Positions 53,956 through 62,495 of a stretch of DNA of 64,000 nucleotides are shown one piece after another. The position numbers were made by a program, and so were the translations under genes. The notes under the pieces were generated by a model. The model did no database searches and had not been told where the DNA came from. It saw nothing but the letters and a program-made list of their open reading frames with translations. Numbering within the stretch: the first letter of the stretch is position 1; each line of letters starts with the position of its first letter. The stretch comes from Nitrospira sp. (lineage in GTDB: Bacteria; Nitrospirota; Nitrospiria; Nitrospirales; Nitrospiraceae). The stretch spans positions 671,316 through 735,315 of the forward strand of contig SWDI01000002.1 in assembly GCA_005116955.1 (NCBI GenBank), read 5' to 3'.

Positions 53956-55494
53956 TCACCAGGTCGGCGTGGCCTGGTTGTCGCTGGCAGCAAGTCCCGC
54001 ATAGTAGACCGTGACCTGCTTCGGGTTTCGTCCCACTGGAATAGTTACCGAGATCGCATTGGTTGCGGCATCGATCAGCGAGACCGAACCGTTCCCGCTA
54101 TGTGGGGCGTTCGTCACGACGACGCCTTTTGCCGTTCCAACACCCTGTGGACCGACGACCCATAGGTCCATGCCATGCTCGCCATTCGATCCCACCGCTG
54201 GGAGGTCGACGCTCGCGAGCAACGGAAATGAAGCCGGCCACGGTGTCGCATCGAAGACATAGAGCTTGTCTTTTTGAACGGTAGCCGCTTGTTGCGACGT
54301 CAGCCCAATCATCGCGTTCGATTGAGTCACATAGAGTCGATTGCCGTCGGCGGTAAAGCGAAATCGTGACGGCCTCACATGGTCCAGACTGTGGCTGACC
54401 AAACTCAGCGTCGGTTGGGTGAGGTCGATGAGGCCAAACCTCCCGATCACCTTGGCGGGATCAGACGTCACATCCTCGCCGACAAGTAGGAGAAATCGTC
54501 CGTTCGGCGTCACTTCCATACTCCACACGCTCGGCACATCGACCTGCCTCGTCGTCAGAGTCAAGGAAGCCGGATCTATCTCGACAATCACTCGATAGCC
54601 GGCAAGGTAACTGTAAATCTTGCCCGTAATCTTCGACCAAAACATGCCGACTGGCACGGAGTGATTGGGGGTCAATGCATCCGCATCACAGACCGAATGT
54701 CCCAACGGCGTCTCTTTGGCGCTGTCACACAGATCGATCTTGACGTTGAATTCGCTCCAGGCCACATTCCCATCCGCAATCGGTACGGGAAGCAGCACAC
54801 TGATAATTCCCGTTGTACTACTGGAAACAAACGCAAGTTGCTGCGGGGTGACCGTCGGTCTTGAAAATGCAACGAGGTGTTGCCCCTTCCCCGAGAGACA
54901 GACAATCGATGTGACACGGGGCTTCTCTCCCCCCACTCCGAGATGTGAGTTATGAAGGACTGAGACCGACCCGCCCCGCGCGCAGTTGGCTATCGTATCG
55001 ATCCCGGTGGCAGGGTCACCGTCGTTCATCGTCCAGAGCACTTCCTTATCGACCGGATCGCGGTAGATGCGTGTAGGCCGCTGTCCAATCTTGACTCTAG
55101 GATCTAGCGGATTGGCGGTGAGAAAACCCTCAAGAATTGGCGCGGTGCCCCCAATCGGATCAATGGTCGCCACTTGGTTCGTTTCAGTATTTGTGACAAA
55201 GATCCACTCGCCCAATGAGAACGCGACACCACCGATCGCGTCGGCCTGCCGTGGGCCAAGCGACAGCGTCCCGATGACCGCCGGACTTACTCCATCCAGA
55301 CGAACCGTGGTGAGCGTCGTGTCGTCTTGGTTCACGACTAGCGCCATGGGAGTCGAGAGAGGTGTGTTTGGAGCTTGATCACTGTCCCCAGCCGCAGAGC
55401 ATGCGCTGAGCAGAATGACGACTGGAAAGATTGTGTATCTTCGCCACCACGTGAGTCGACCGTGGCATTTGTTGATAGAGATCGTATTTGCCAT
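53956..55494 (-). CDS. Beta-propeller lipoprotein (YncE-like)
   Basis: 512 residues from ATG 55494. The open frame reaches back to GTG 55536, overlapping the upstream gene stop. The lipobox is 'FPVVILLSACSAAG'. Repeated blades include 'GGVAFSLGEWIFVTNTETNQ', 'WSMEVTPNGRFLLLVGEDV', 'SRFRFTADGNRLYVTQSNAM' and 'GSVSLIDAATNAISVTIPVG', as in YVTN/YncE seven-blade propellers. It is a surface or periplasmic lipoprotein with an unknown ligand. It probably works with the outer-membrane protein encoded just upstream. Confidence 0.8.
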   Translation of the reverse strand: MANTISINKCHGRLTWWRRYTIFPVVILLSACSAAGDSDQAPNTPLSTPMALVVNQDDTTLTTVRLDGVSPAVIGTLSLGPRQADAIGGVAFSLGEWIFVTNTETNQVATIDPIGGTAPILEGFLTANPLDPRVKIGQRPTRIYRDPVDKEVLWTMNDGDPATGIDTIANCARGGSVSVLHNSHLGVGGEKPRVTSIVCLSGKGQHLVAFSRPTVTPQQLAFVSSSTTGIISVLLPVPIADGNVAWSEFNVKIDLCDSAKETPLGHSVCDADALTPNHSVPVGMFWSKITGKIYSYLAGYRVIVEIDPASLTLTTRQVDVPSVWSMEVTPNGRFLLLVGEDVTSDPAKVIGRFGLIDLTQPTLSLVSHSLDHVRPSRFRFTADGNRLYVTQSNAMIGLTSQQAATVQKDKLYVFDATPWPASFPLLASVDLPAVGSNGEHGMDLWVVGPQGVGTAKGVVVTNAPHSGNGSVSLIDAATNAISVTIPVGRNPKQVTVYYAGLAASDNQATPTW

Positions 55495-55532
55495 GATGTG
55501 TTGCCTCATAGCGCGTTCTTTGTGGGCGCTCT

Positions 55533-56585
55533 TCACTGCTTGAACAGAGACGGCGTTGTAAAGTACTTGGTGACGCCGCCGACAAAGCTGATTTCTTGCT
55601 GCAAATTGCCGTTGAAGTCGCGGTAGATCGGAATCTGTGTGATGAAATAGACTTGAGCAAAATCGAAGACGTTGATTACTGCTCCGGTTGAATAGGCAAC
55701 ATACGTATGATCGGTAGTCGGCACCGACCGCCCGATAATGTTTCCATCGAGCAAGACGGCCCGGTTCACGGGGTCAGGTCGAAATTCAAGCAGCTCGGCC
55801 TCGATATTGTCTCTTCCCTTATACCGAAAATTGATCTGGTTCGTGAGGGTCAGCCATGGGAAGGTCACCAGATTCAGGCCGGCATTGATGGAGAACTCTT
55901 CTCCGGATCGATAGCCATCAGAATTACGGAACGTATATCGGACGTTTCCCGAAAGGAACTGATTCAGCCGATGAGGAATGATCTCGTAGGTCTGGTAGAA
56001 CCCCGGCTGAATTCCAAAGGCCCCGCGTCCGACTTGCAGGGTAGATTCAGCGAGCTGACCAGCGACAGGCATATTTCCGTAGTCGCCGACCGGGAACCAC
56101 ACTCCCATTTCCAGGACGACCATGCTGCGCAGGCTGGGCAACAGGTTGTACTTCACCTTTCCCAACACATCTCCAACGCCGCGATCAAAGGTGTTCCCAA
56201 CTGCAGCGTTACCAATCTGTCCGATTGCATCGATTATTCGATAGGGCACCTGCACCTGGATGCCGATTCGCTCCGTGAGTCCGTAATTGAGATCCAAGAC
56301 CGCAGTTTGAACCAGCGTACTCAGTTGACTGACTTGGCTATTCGCTAGAATCAACTGTTTGGTCTGCTGGTTGGCGAAGGGAATGGTATTCACCCCTCCC
56401 GAAGGAATCTCGTTCGGGGTGTGGGCAAAACTCAGATTTACCGTAAGGACGCCTGCGGGCGAGACTGCTTGCTGCGAACCGATCACAACAAAGCAGCTGA
56501 CTGATCCACACGATGCCTCAGCAGAGGAATACATCCCCCCGAGACTCAGCAGGACAAGAAACCAGTATGGGGCTGCACGACGCAT
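55533..56585 (-). CDS. Outer-membrane channel-like protein (phenol-degradation MetA/transporter type)
   Basis: About 350 residues if started at the Met at 56585 (the open frame extends to 56660). The signal peptide ends 'SSAEASCGSV'. The remainder alternates polar and aromatic residues as in beta barrels: 'VLDLNYGLTERIGIQVQVPY', 'GVGDVLGKVKYNLLPSLRSM', 'ALGMGVWFPVGD'-like 'LEMGVWFPVGDYG' and 'NVRYTFRNSDGYRSGEEF', ending in a Phe-rich final strand 'SFVGGVTKYFTTPSLFKQ'. This matches the PF13557-type outer-membrane transporters. Substrate is unknown. Confidence 0.75.
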   Translation of the reverse strand: MRRAAPYWFLVLLSLGGMYSSAEASCGSVSCFVVIGSQQAVSPAGVLTVNLSFAHTPNEIPSGGVNTIPFANQQTKQLILANSQVSQLSTLVQTAVLDLNYGLTERIGIQVQVPYRIIDAIGQIGNAAVGNTFDRGVGDVLGKVKYNLLPSLRSMVVLEMGVWFPVGDYGNMPVAGQLAESTLQVGRGAFGIQPGFYQTYEIIPHRLNQFLSGNVRYTFRNSDGYRSGEEFSINAGLNLVTFPWLTLTNQINFRYKGRDNIEAELLEFRPDPVNRAVLLDGNIIGRSVPTTDHTYVAYSTGAVINVFDFAQVYFITQIPIYRDFNGNLQQEISFVGGVTKYFTTPSLFKQ

Positions 56586-56604
56586 GGGCGTGGAGGCCGC
56601 TACA

Positions 56605-56904
56605 TTAGACTGCTGCAGCCTGTCGCAACCGGCCTGTTTCACGGCCGACTGATCGTGCATTCACCGTCCGCGACTTGAATGGACTTTGCTTGGTTGGCAC
56701 AGCGATATTTTCGATTTTGATCGCTCCCACACAATGGAGATCGATCAACGCAGCTACGGTCTGGCTGAAAATTCTCAAGCTACCGGCACCCAGGCGACCT
56801 GCCTCAACCCATCGATACACCGTCCAGCGGCTGACATTGAGAATCTTTGCGGCTTCGTCTACACGGAGTAGCTGTTTGTTCTGTAACGTGCCGATGACAT
56901 CCAT
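56605..56904 (-). CDS. Small MerR/excisionase-type helix-turn-helix protein
   Basis: 99 residues from ATG 56904 (GGAGGAATC upstream). The N-terminal HTH_17 motif 'LLRVDEAAKILNVSRWTVYR' followed by 'WVEAGRLGAGSLRIF' is an excisionase/MerR-like DNA-binding unit; the C-terminal basic tail is unstructured. It may regulate the gene cluster downstream or be left from an integrated element. The first 14 codons of the longer frame lack a ribosome site. Confidence 0.75.
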   Translation of the reverse strand: MDVIGTLQNKQLLRVDEAAKILNVSRWTVYRWVEAGRLGAGSLRIFSQTVAALIDLHCVGAIKIENIAVPTKQSPFKSRTVNARSVGRETGRLRQAAAV

Positions 56905-57152
56905 AATGATTCCTCCATACCTTCCCTTAAAGCTTACGTACGACAATCGGGAAATAACTCGTTTACCTTGTTCTACTCGTCACAATTCGTAATGGCGGGG
57001 TGAAGGCCGAGGAAGGAGCACCTCCCCCCCGCACTCGTCCGAGTCAACGGCTGCTTGACTCAGACAGAACTGATCTGTGTCACAATTAAAACGAACCGGG
57101 ATAAGAATCAGCAGCAGGGCATTCGCAAGAGTGCGTAATACCTTGGTGATCT

Positions 57153-57500
57153 TTATCCACGCGAGAAAGGCGTAGTGCTTGGAGGCGCCCGAGGGTGAAG
57201 TACGGTAGAAGCAGATGATAGGAAGTATGAGTCAGGAACCGAAACCTGTTGTTCGACGACAAGCAAGGCGACGTCAACCGGCGGCTGCGCCACTGCGACG
57301 ACATCCGACATTGCTTGGCAAGCCAACGCACAGAACGCATTCTGAGGCGATGAGTTCCCTTCACTATGGTCATGATGGGTCTGGGTTTGGTCGGCATGGG
57401 CAAGCATACAGCCCGCACCCATCACGACCAGCGCCGTATAAATCAGGACTGCACATCCGGCGATGGAAATACTATGGAAGGCCCGACCGAAGCGTTTCAC
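57153..57500 (-). CDS. Small membrane-associated His/Cys protein
   Basis: 115 residues from GTG 57500 (TTGGAG 10 nt upstream). One hydrophobic segment, 'SIAGCAVLIYTALVVMGAGC', is followed by 'HADQTQTHHDHSEGNSSPQN' and 'FCALACQAMSDVVAVAQPP'. The His-rich motif and Cys pair resemble DUF2946-like proteins linked to metal or copper genes. No metal-transport gene is adjacent, so the role is a guess. The 57501-57712 interval shows nothing. Confidence 0.55.
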   Translation of the reverse strand: MKRFGRAFHSISIAGCAVLIYTALVVMGAGCMLAHADQTQTHHDHSEGNSSPQNAFCALACQAMSDVVAVAQPPVDVALLVVEQQVSVPDSYFLSSASTVLHPRAPPSTTPFSRG

Positions 57501-57712
57501 GAATTTATCACTCCAACTAGCCCTACCGCCGCATTCCAATTAACCCTACGTGAGCTCTTGTACACGAACCACCACGCGCTGTCTACCTATGGGTGCTCAC
57601 GCATGCTACAGTTTTGACATCCAGCTGGTAGGGCTGTTCGGCATATTTGCAAATCTGCGTCCACGACGCAGGGGATCGCCACCACGAGTCCCACCGCCTA
57701 ATAATTAAGGAG

Positions 57713-58216
57713 TTAATACGCCGTACACGATGGAAGACTCCCGACGATTTGCGGTTTGTCCAGGGCGTGCTTCATGTGGAGAGGACGAGATGAAAAGCAT
57801 CGCGCATCGTCGAGTCCGCGAGGATCGGTGTCCCCCCCATCGCGCCATTCGGCTTTCAGATCGGCCACGGCCTCTTTCCCGTGAATCACCTGACCGTCCT
57901 GATCCTCGATCTCGAGTTGGCCATCACGCGAAATGTAGCTGAGGTTGTTGGAGATGCCTTTCATCCCTTTCGGCGCCTTGACGAGTTTCACCACGACTTG
58001 CGGCGCACGGCGGACCATGGCCTGGAGCTTCTGCCGGACATAGGTCGCGCGAGCCCGCGGCTTGCTGAGCCGTCCGCCGGCACTCACAGGCTTGGCTGAG
58101 CCAAGAGGAAGGCGTGTGCTGCGACGCGGTCGTGGGAGGGTCTCCGTTGAGACATTGAAGAGCCGACTCCCCCACTCATCCAGCTTCAGGTCGATTGGAC
58201 GAATTGAAGGGCTCAT
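57713..58216 (-). pseudogene. Truncated, frameshifted relaxase (MobA/VirD2-like)
   Basis: The N-terminal 125 residues match mobilisation relaxases: 'VKLVKAPKGMKGISNNLSYI', 'SRDGQLEIEDQDGQVIHGKE' and 'VADLKAEWRDGG'. In a run of seven C at 57831-57840 (+ strand) the frame shifts; the adjacent frame continues correctly as 'ADSTMRDAFHLVLS' and then stops. The catalytic His triad that should follow is absent. The start overlaps the mobC stop by 4 nt (ATGA). The protein cannot process oriT. Confidence 0.75.
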
Positions 58217-58758
58217 TGGAGAGACCAGCGCGCCACCGTCCCACGCAAGACATCAGAGACTCTGTCGGTGTGGGTTCGGATCACACGGGAGAGTTCGGTG
58301 ATCACCTCCACCCGAAACGCACCCCGGTTCTCTGGGGACGTATTCAAGACTTTCGCGATCTGGTTTAGGTTCCGTCCCAAGGCAAGGAGTTGCTGATTCG
58401 ATCGGGTCAGCGCGGCGAGCTCCGGCTGCCCCACATGGGGTTCCCCCGTCAATTTGGTGCGGATCATCGCGACCACCCAGGCCGTCGGCTGATAGCCCTC
58501 GTGCCGGGCACAGGTACGCAGCGCGGCGAGTTCGGAGGGGGTCACATTCAGTTTGATGCGGGCGGTGGCTCGTTCTCGCCGCCGGGTGACGCGCAGCCGA
58601 GGAACAGCCGACGATCCGGGCGTCTGGTCCAGGGCCCGGCGCACGACCTGCCGGAGGGCATGGCTCGGTGTAACCCCCTGCTGCTGACACCAAGCCTGCC
58701 AGGGTGCTTTCAGCTCTCCCAAATCCACGGTGATCGTGGTGGTGCGTTTCGTGGTCAT
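58213..58758 (-). CDS. mobC: MobC-like plasmid mobilisation relaxosome protein
   Basis: About 181 residues from ATG 58758. The N-terminal 'RTTTITVDLGELKAPWQAWC' and 'VTPSHALRQVVRRAL' resemble a ribbon-helix-helix unit. The C-terminal MobC signature is 'GRNLNQIAKVLNT' preceded by 'NQQLLAL', with 'VITELSRVIRTHTDRVSDVL'. MobC melts or binds oriT and recruits relaxase. The gene is intact while its relaxase partner is not. Confidence 0.8.
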   Translation of the reverse strand: MTTKRTTTITVDLGELKAPWQAWCQQQGVTPSHALRQVVRRALDQTPGSSAVPRLRVTRRRERATARIKLNVTPSELAALRTCARHEGYQPTAWVVAMIRTKLTGEPHVGQPELAALTRSNQQLLALGRNLNQIAKVLNTSPENRGAFRVEVITELSRVIRTHTDRVSDVLRGTVARWSLQ

Positions 58759-58841
58759 CCCCACAGGCCCGGCAGAGTCAGGGCCAGTCCAGCGTTCCGG
58801 TGACCACAGTGATGAGAGTCATCAACACGCATGGGCAAAAG

Positions 58842-58920
58842 CTTACAACACACGAGAGATGTAAGACAACTGGGCCTTGAGGCCATATCCTGCAACCTCC
58901 TCAAATCGGTCTTACACGCT
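58842..58920. other. Candidate origin of transfer (oriT)
   Basis: Upstream of mobC, the short repeats CTTACA (58842-58847), TGTAAGAC (58860-58867) and GTCTTACA (58909-58916) form inverted pairs around TATCCTG|C (58886-58893). That sequence fits the YATCCTG|Y nic core known for MOB-P relaxases. Position next to mobC and relaxase is as expected. The rest of 58765-59151 holds no gene. Confidence 0.45.
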
Positions 58921-59151
58921 CCCTACCCCCATACAACAGTAAGACCACAGATCAACATTTTAGACTGCGCACCGGACGGCAGAAACAGGCCCCGGATCGG
59001 CGGGTCGGTGGAGCCTCCGGCAAGCCGGTCATGCCGGCACCCCTGGTCGGCTGGTCCGGTTTTCAGCCATTCGGGGGTCCCGGTTTGAGGGGGGATCTCT
59101 TCCTGTTATCCTATGACAGGGAACATCCTGTGGGTTGTTGAGGGCACAACC

Positions 59152-59967
59152 ATGCACATGACCGAGCCAAACGTTCTTCGATGCCTTCTGGCACTCGGCC
59201 TGATGAGTGGGCTCGTTGCTTGTCGCAGCCTGGCCAATTGCTTCAATAGTGGGTTCACTCCCGCCGCCTGTGGCGGCGGCTATAGCGAGAGCAACGTTGC
59301 ATCTCTACCGCAGCACACGGCCACTTCGGCGGAAGGTCGCTGGACGGGCACGACTCCTACAGGCCGAACCGTCGTAGTACTGGTCGTCCATGACGGCTCG
59401 TATTGGCTATTCTATTCGGCAAAAGACCAGCCCAACATCCTGGCAGGACTGGTTCAGGGAACTGGCACGTCACACTCCGGTTCCTTCGGTTCCTCAAACA
59501 CGACAGATTTTAATGTGGAAGGCACTGCCACTCGCGCGGCGACGACGCGTGGCAGCTATGTGCCGAACAAGAGCTTTGACGGGACGATCGCCTACGTCAC
59601 TGGCGAGACAGAAAGCTTTACGAGTACGTCCGATGTGGACTCTGAGTCGGCCCCGAACCTGACTCAGGTGACCGGGACCTATACTGGGCTCCGTTCCGAC
59701 AATCACACGGTCACAATGACCGTGGATTCCACCGGGACGCTTTCAGGTCATGCAACAGATGGTTGCACCGTTGCGGGGACCTTATCTCCTCCTGCAACGG
59801 GAAATGTGCTTCATACCTCGGTGACATTCGGAGGTGGTGCCTGTCGTCAGGGAACCGAGACGGTCAGTGGGGTGGCGTTTTACGATGTCACGACACAACG
59901 GCTCTACAGTGCCGCCCTCAACCATGCCAGGACCACTAGCTTTCTCTTTCTCGGCACGAAGCGGTAA
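59152..59967 (+). CDS. Secreted lipoprotein of unknown function
   Basis: About 271 residues from ATG 59152 or 59158. The lipobox is 'LGLMSGLVACRSLANC'. The mature part has 'GRWTGTTPTGRTVVVLVVHD', 'GTYTGLRSDNHTVTMTVDST' and 'CTVAGTLSPP', a repeating beta pattern around a two-sheet barrel reminiscent of small lipocalin-like or META/NlpE-type domains, with a late Cys pair ('DGCTVAG', 'GGGACRQG'). No family is recognised. It sits inside the decayed mobilisation region as cargo. Confidence 0.7.
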   Translation: MHMTEPNVLRCLLALGLMSGLVACRSLANCFNSGFTPAACGGGYSESNVASLPQHTATSAEGRWTGTTPTGRTVVVLVVHDGSYWLFYSAKDQPNILAGLVQGTGTSHSGSFGSSNTTDFNVEGTATRAATTRGSYVPNKSFDGTIAYVTGETESFTSTSDVDSESAPNLTQVTGTYTGLRSDNHTVTMTVDSTGTLSGHATDGCTVAGTLSPPATGNVLHTSVTFGGGACRQGTETVSGVAFYDVTTQRLYSAALNHARTTSFLFLGTKR

Positions 59968-60056
59968 GCCTCACCGGTTCGTTGTTCTGTCGGGATGTCC
60001 TTCTTTGACGGGGACATGACCTGGTCAGATCATGCCCCCTCATTGGATCGACCAGA

Positions 60057-60485
60057 TCACGAGGACAGGATCTCTCGCACCGCGGTCGAGGCAAAGAAGT
60101 CCTGATCCTTCAGATTGGCAAACCAGCTCTCGGCAAACTCCTTCAAGTCCTGCTTCAGTAAGGGCACGACGTGCGTGCGCCTGCCCGTCTGGTTATACCG
60201 ATAGACGTCTTGCGAGAGCCCCAGGTAGTCGTTCCTGAACGATACCGGTTCGGCTGCTATGCCATCTGGCAAATTGTGAAACAGAAACACGATATCGGGA
60301 TCGCGCATGAGGTCGCCGTTCTGTTCGCCGTAATGGCACAAGGACACAAGCCGGTGTCCGTCTCCTCTCGATCCAATCTCCTCGACCGAGAGTGGCATGT
60401 AGCCAGATACGGTAATCCGCACCGCGTGTGCGCCGTTGAGCAAGTGATTCAATTCCGTCGCAAAGGCTTGATACGGTTTCATCAT
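60057..60485 (-). CDS. DUF6908-type plasmid/ICE protein
   Basis: 142 residues from ATG 60485 (AAGGAAGG 6 nt upstream). Features are 'AFATELNHLLNGAHAVRITV', 'PLSVEEIGSRGDGHRLVSLC', 'GEQNGDLMRDPDIVFLFHNL' and 'EPVSFRNDYLGLSQDVYRY', similar to conserved proteins of integrative elements now called DUF6908. Function is unknown. The open frame extends upstream, but the sequence there is not protein-like. Confidence 0.65.
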   Translation of the reverse strand: MMKPYQAFATELNHLLNGAHAVRITVSGYMPLSVEEIGSRGDGHRLVSLCHYGEQNGDLMRDPDIVFLFHNLPDGIAAEPVSFRNDYLGLSQDVYRYNQTGRRTHVVPLLKQDLKEFAESWFANLKDQDFFASTAVREILSS

Positions 60486-60547
60486 CGTCTTCCTTCCTTC
60501 AGGTGAAGGAAGCCCCCGGCGCGAAGGCCGGAGGCTTCCCGTGACGG

Positions 60548-60790
60548 TCAGCGTTCCGACCGCTCCGCGATCCAGCGTGTCGCCTGTTGGGCGACGACGA
60601 TCAGCGCGTCGAGATCCGCCAGGCCGAAGGATTCGGAGTTCTTCCAGACTCCATCCCGGTCCTTGTACGAGCGGGCGACGGTGACGTTGTAGAACGGACC
60701 GTTCATGCCCTCGTTCTTCCAGATGCTCGCCTTGATGCGGCTGCATCGAAGCGTGGTGACCGGCTTGGGTTTCTTGTCTTGAGGTGCCAT
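60548..60790 (-). CDS. Conserved small plasmid/ICE-type protein
   Basis: 80 residues. 'TTLRCSRIKASIWKNEGMNG', 'FYNVTVARSYKDRDGVWKNS' and 'SFGLADLDALIVVAQQATRW' follow the pattern of a small protein that I recall as widespread on conjugative and mobilisable elements. It resembles a compact beta-sheet plus helix. Function is unknown. It is 62 bp upstream of the DUF6908 gene on the same strand. Confidence 0.65.
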   Translation of the reverse strand: MAPQDKKPKPVTTLRCSRIKASIWKNEGMNGPFYNVTVARSYKDRDGVWKNSESFGLADLDALIVVAQQATRWIAERSER

Positions 60791-61396
60791 GGTGTGTCTC
60801 CTTTAGTTAGAGTTGATGTGTTGGCCTCTCACGAGAAAGTGGAGGCCACACAGCGACGACAAAGGAGACAGAGAGGCCGCCGCCACCTGGCGGGCCGGCG
60901 GGCGCGAAGCGGAGGAATGACCGCGGAAAGGAGCCGCCTCTGAGGCGGCGCGCGGGCATGATCGACGCAGCCTGACGGTGGAAAGCCAGGGCGACGGCCG
61001 GATGCGCACAGGCACCGGCCCTGAAACCACAAGCTGGTACCGCTCATCAACAGCACGGCATGGCAGAGCAGATTTAACGGACGAGGCGAGAAGGTCCTGC
61101 TCACAGATCAAAGAGACTAAGTTCGTTCGCCACGGCGGAAGAGAGTCAGCGAGTCGGCTTCGATGCGGTCTTGAGCTTGACGCGGTTGTCGGCCAGCAGG
61201 CGACCGACTACACGTCAGATGGTTGCTGAAAGCAGTGGAAGACCGAACGGCCTGCGAGGCCACTCGCGAACATCCTGTGAATAACGGCGAGAGATGGTGA
61301 GATAGGCTGTCCATGTAGCAGCTGGGGTGAGATCATCATCACCCGACAGCCCAAGCCAGAGTCGATGACGACTGCCAATGCATCACGGATGAGTGT
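60791..61396. other. Interval without a supported gene
   Basis: 606 bases in which several overlapping open frames on both strands lack ribosome sites and protein-like composition. I see no RNA gene or clear repeat. The right end leads into the 61397 promoter. Confidence 0.4.
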
Positions 61397-61424
61397 TTGA
61401 CAATTATACCTGTTCAGGTATAAT
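61397..61424 (+). promoter_or_regulatory. Consensus sigma-70 promoter with overlapping palindromic operator
   Basis: TTGACA (61397-61402), 16 bases, TATAAT (61419-61424). The spacer plus the -10 form a perfect palindrome with arms ATTATACCTG and CAGGTATAAT around TT. An antitoxin dimer bound there would block polymerase, so it fits an autoregulated toxin-antitoxin operon starting at 61431. Confidence 0.75.
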
Positions 61425-61430
61425 CACACC

Positions 61431-61807
61431 ATGGCGCGTCACGAACGGCCAGTCGAATGAATTGGCAGTAGCTATAAAGATTTGATGGCGTTACCGGTGC
61501 CGTGCGGCGATTCTTCGGGTACGCATTGTCGCTGGCTCAGGCTGGCGATCAACATGATGATGCGAAGGTGCTCACGGGTTTCGGCAGTGCCGGTGTGCTT
61601 GAAGTGGTCGAAGACGACAGGAGCGGCACCTATCGAGCGGTGTATACCGTGAAGTTCAAGGAGGCGGTCTTCGTCCTGCATTGTTTCCAAAAAAAGAGTA
61701 CGCATGGCATCGCCACGCCGAAAGAGGATCTTGCCATCATCCGCGCCAGGCTGAAAGTGGCTGAGGCGCTGGCCAAGGAGCGACGACATGAAAAAACGAG
61801 TCATTGA
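61431..61807 (+). pseudogene. Inactivated HigB/RelE-type (Gp49-like) toxin
   Basis: ATG 61431 begins 'MARHERPVE' and then TGA, where homologues have Trp (compare 'LRPVVWMGDSKKQL' of the 63505 gene). The same frame continues 'IGSSYKDLMALPV', then a one-base shift near 61498 leads to the open frame from 61502 ('VRRFFGYALSLAQAGDQHDD ... VYTVKFKEAVFVLHCFQKKS'). The C-terminal catalytic half is intact, but two lesions prevent full-length toxin. The antitoxin gene overlaps the 3' end by 20 nt. Confidence 0.75.
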
Positions 61808-62123
61808 AGGGATCGAGGTCTTTCGCGGGTCTGGCAATGTCTTCGCAGACTTGGAGCTGCTAGATGCGAATACGCTCCAGATCAAGACCGGGCTGGTGAT
61901 CGAGATCCGGAGAGCGATTCGCCAACAAGGGCTCACCCAGCAAGCCGCAGCCACACGGATGGGAGTCACTCAACCGAAGGTCTCCAGCATGATGCGTGGG
62001 GACTTCTCTAATGTGTCCGAACGCAAACTGATGGAGTGCCTGAATCGGCTCGGCTACGATATTGTAATCAAAGTTCGACCAGCCTCTGCTCGCATTGGAC
62101 ATTTGATGCTGGCGCTGCCGTGA
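61788..62123 (+). CDS. XRE/HigA-type antitoxin
   Basis: 111 residues from ATG 61788. The HTH 'IRRAIRQQGLTQQAAATRMG' with recognition helix 'VTQPKVSSMMRGDFSNVSER' is followed by 'LMECLNRLGYDIVIKVRPAS', the HTH_37 pattern of HigA partners of Gp49-like toxins. It probably binds the palindrome at 61403-61424. It is intact although the toxin is broken. A second, similar module starts at 63505. Confidence 0.85.
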   Translation: MKKRVIEGIEVFRGSGNVFADLELLDANTLQIKTGLVIEIRRAIRQQGLTQQAAATRMGVTQPKVSSMMRGDFSNVSERKLMECLNRLGYDIVIKVRPASARIGHLMLALP

Positions 62124-62276
62124 TTATAGGGCGTTGTCTCACGAGGGTGATCCCACTCCCGTAAAAGAACCGGACGTTCCCTCTCATTCCTGAGACCAAA
62201 AGCCCTCCCCTCCTCTCGTGTCTTCACGGAAACTGACGATTCAGCGCATCACAACCCCAGGCGTCAGGACGTCCTG

Positions 62277-62495
62277 CTAATAGTATCCAGGCTGGTTGCG
62301 TCTATACGGATCACGTTGTGAAGCCGGCGGAGGTTCGTCGTAACGATGCTGTTGGCCCGGCTGCAACGATCCCATATTCACGTTGTCATAGCCAGGCGCG
62401 GGTCGTTGCCGACCCGACAAAGAATCATCGGCACAGCCAGCGATCATGGCACTCGCCAGAAGGGCACAGGGCAGCGCGCATAGAATACGAATCAT
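62277..62495 (-). CDS. Small proline-rich lipoprotein
   Basis: 72 residues from ATG 62495, preceded by GGAGGAGG. The lipobox is 'LLASAMIAGCADDSLSG'. The mature 50 residues are polar, Pro/Gln/Tyr-rich ('SLQPGQQHRYDEPPPASQRD', 'PYRRNQPGYY'). It is probably an outer-membrane-anchored small protein. No family is recognised. Confidence 0.65.
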   Translation of the reverse strand: MIRILCALPCALLASAMIAGCADDSLSGRQRPAPGYDNVNMGSLQPGQQHRYDEPPPASQRDPYRRNQPGYY

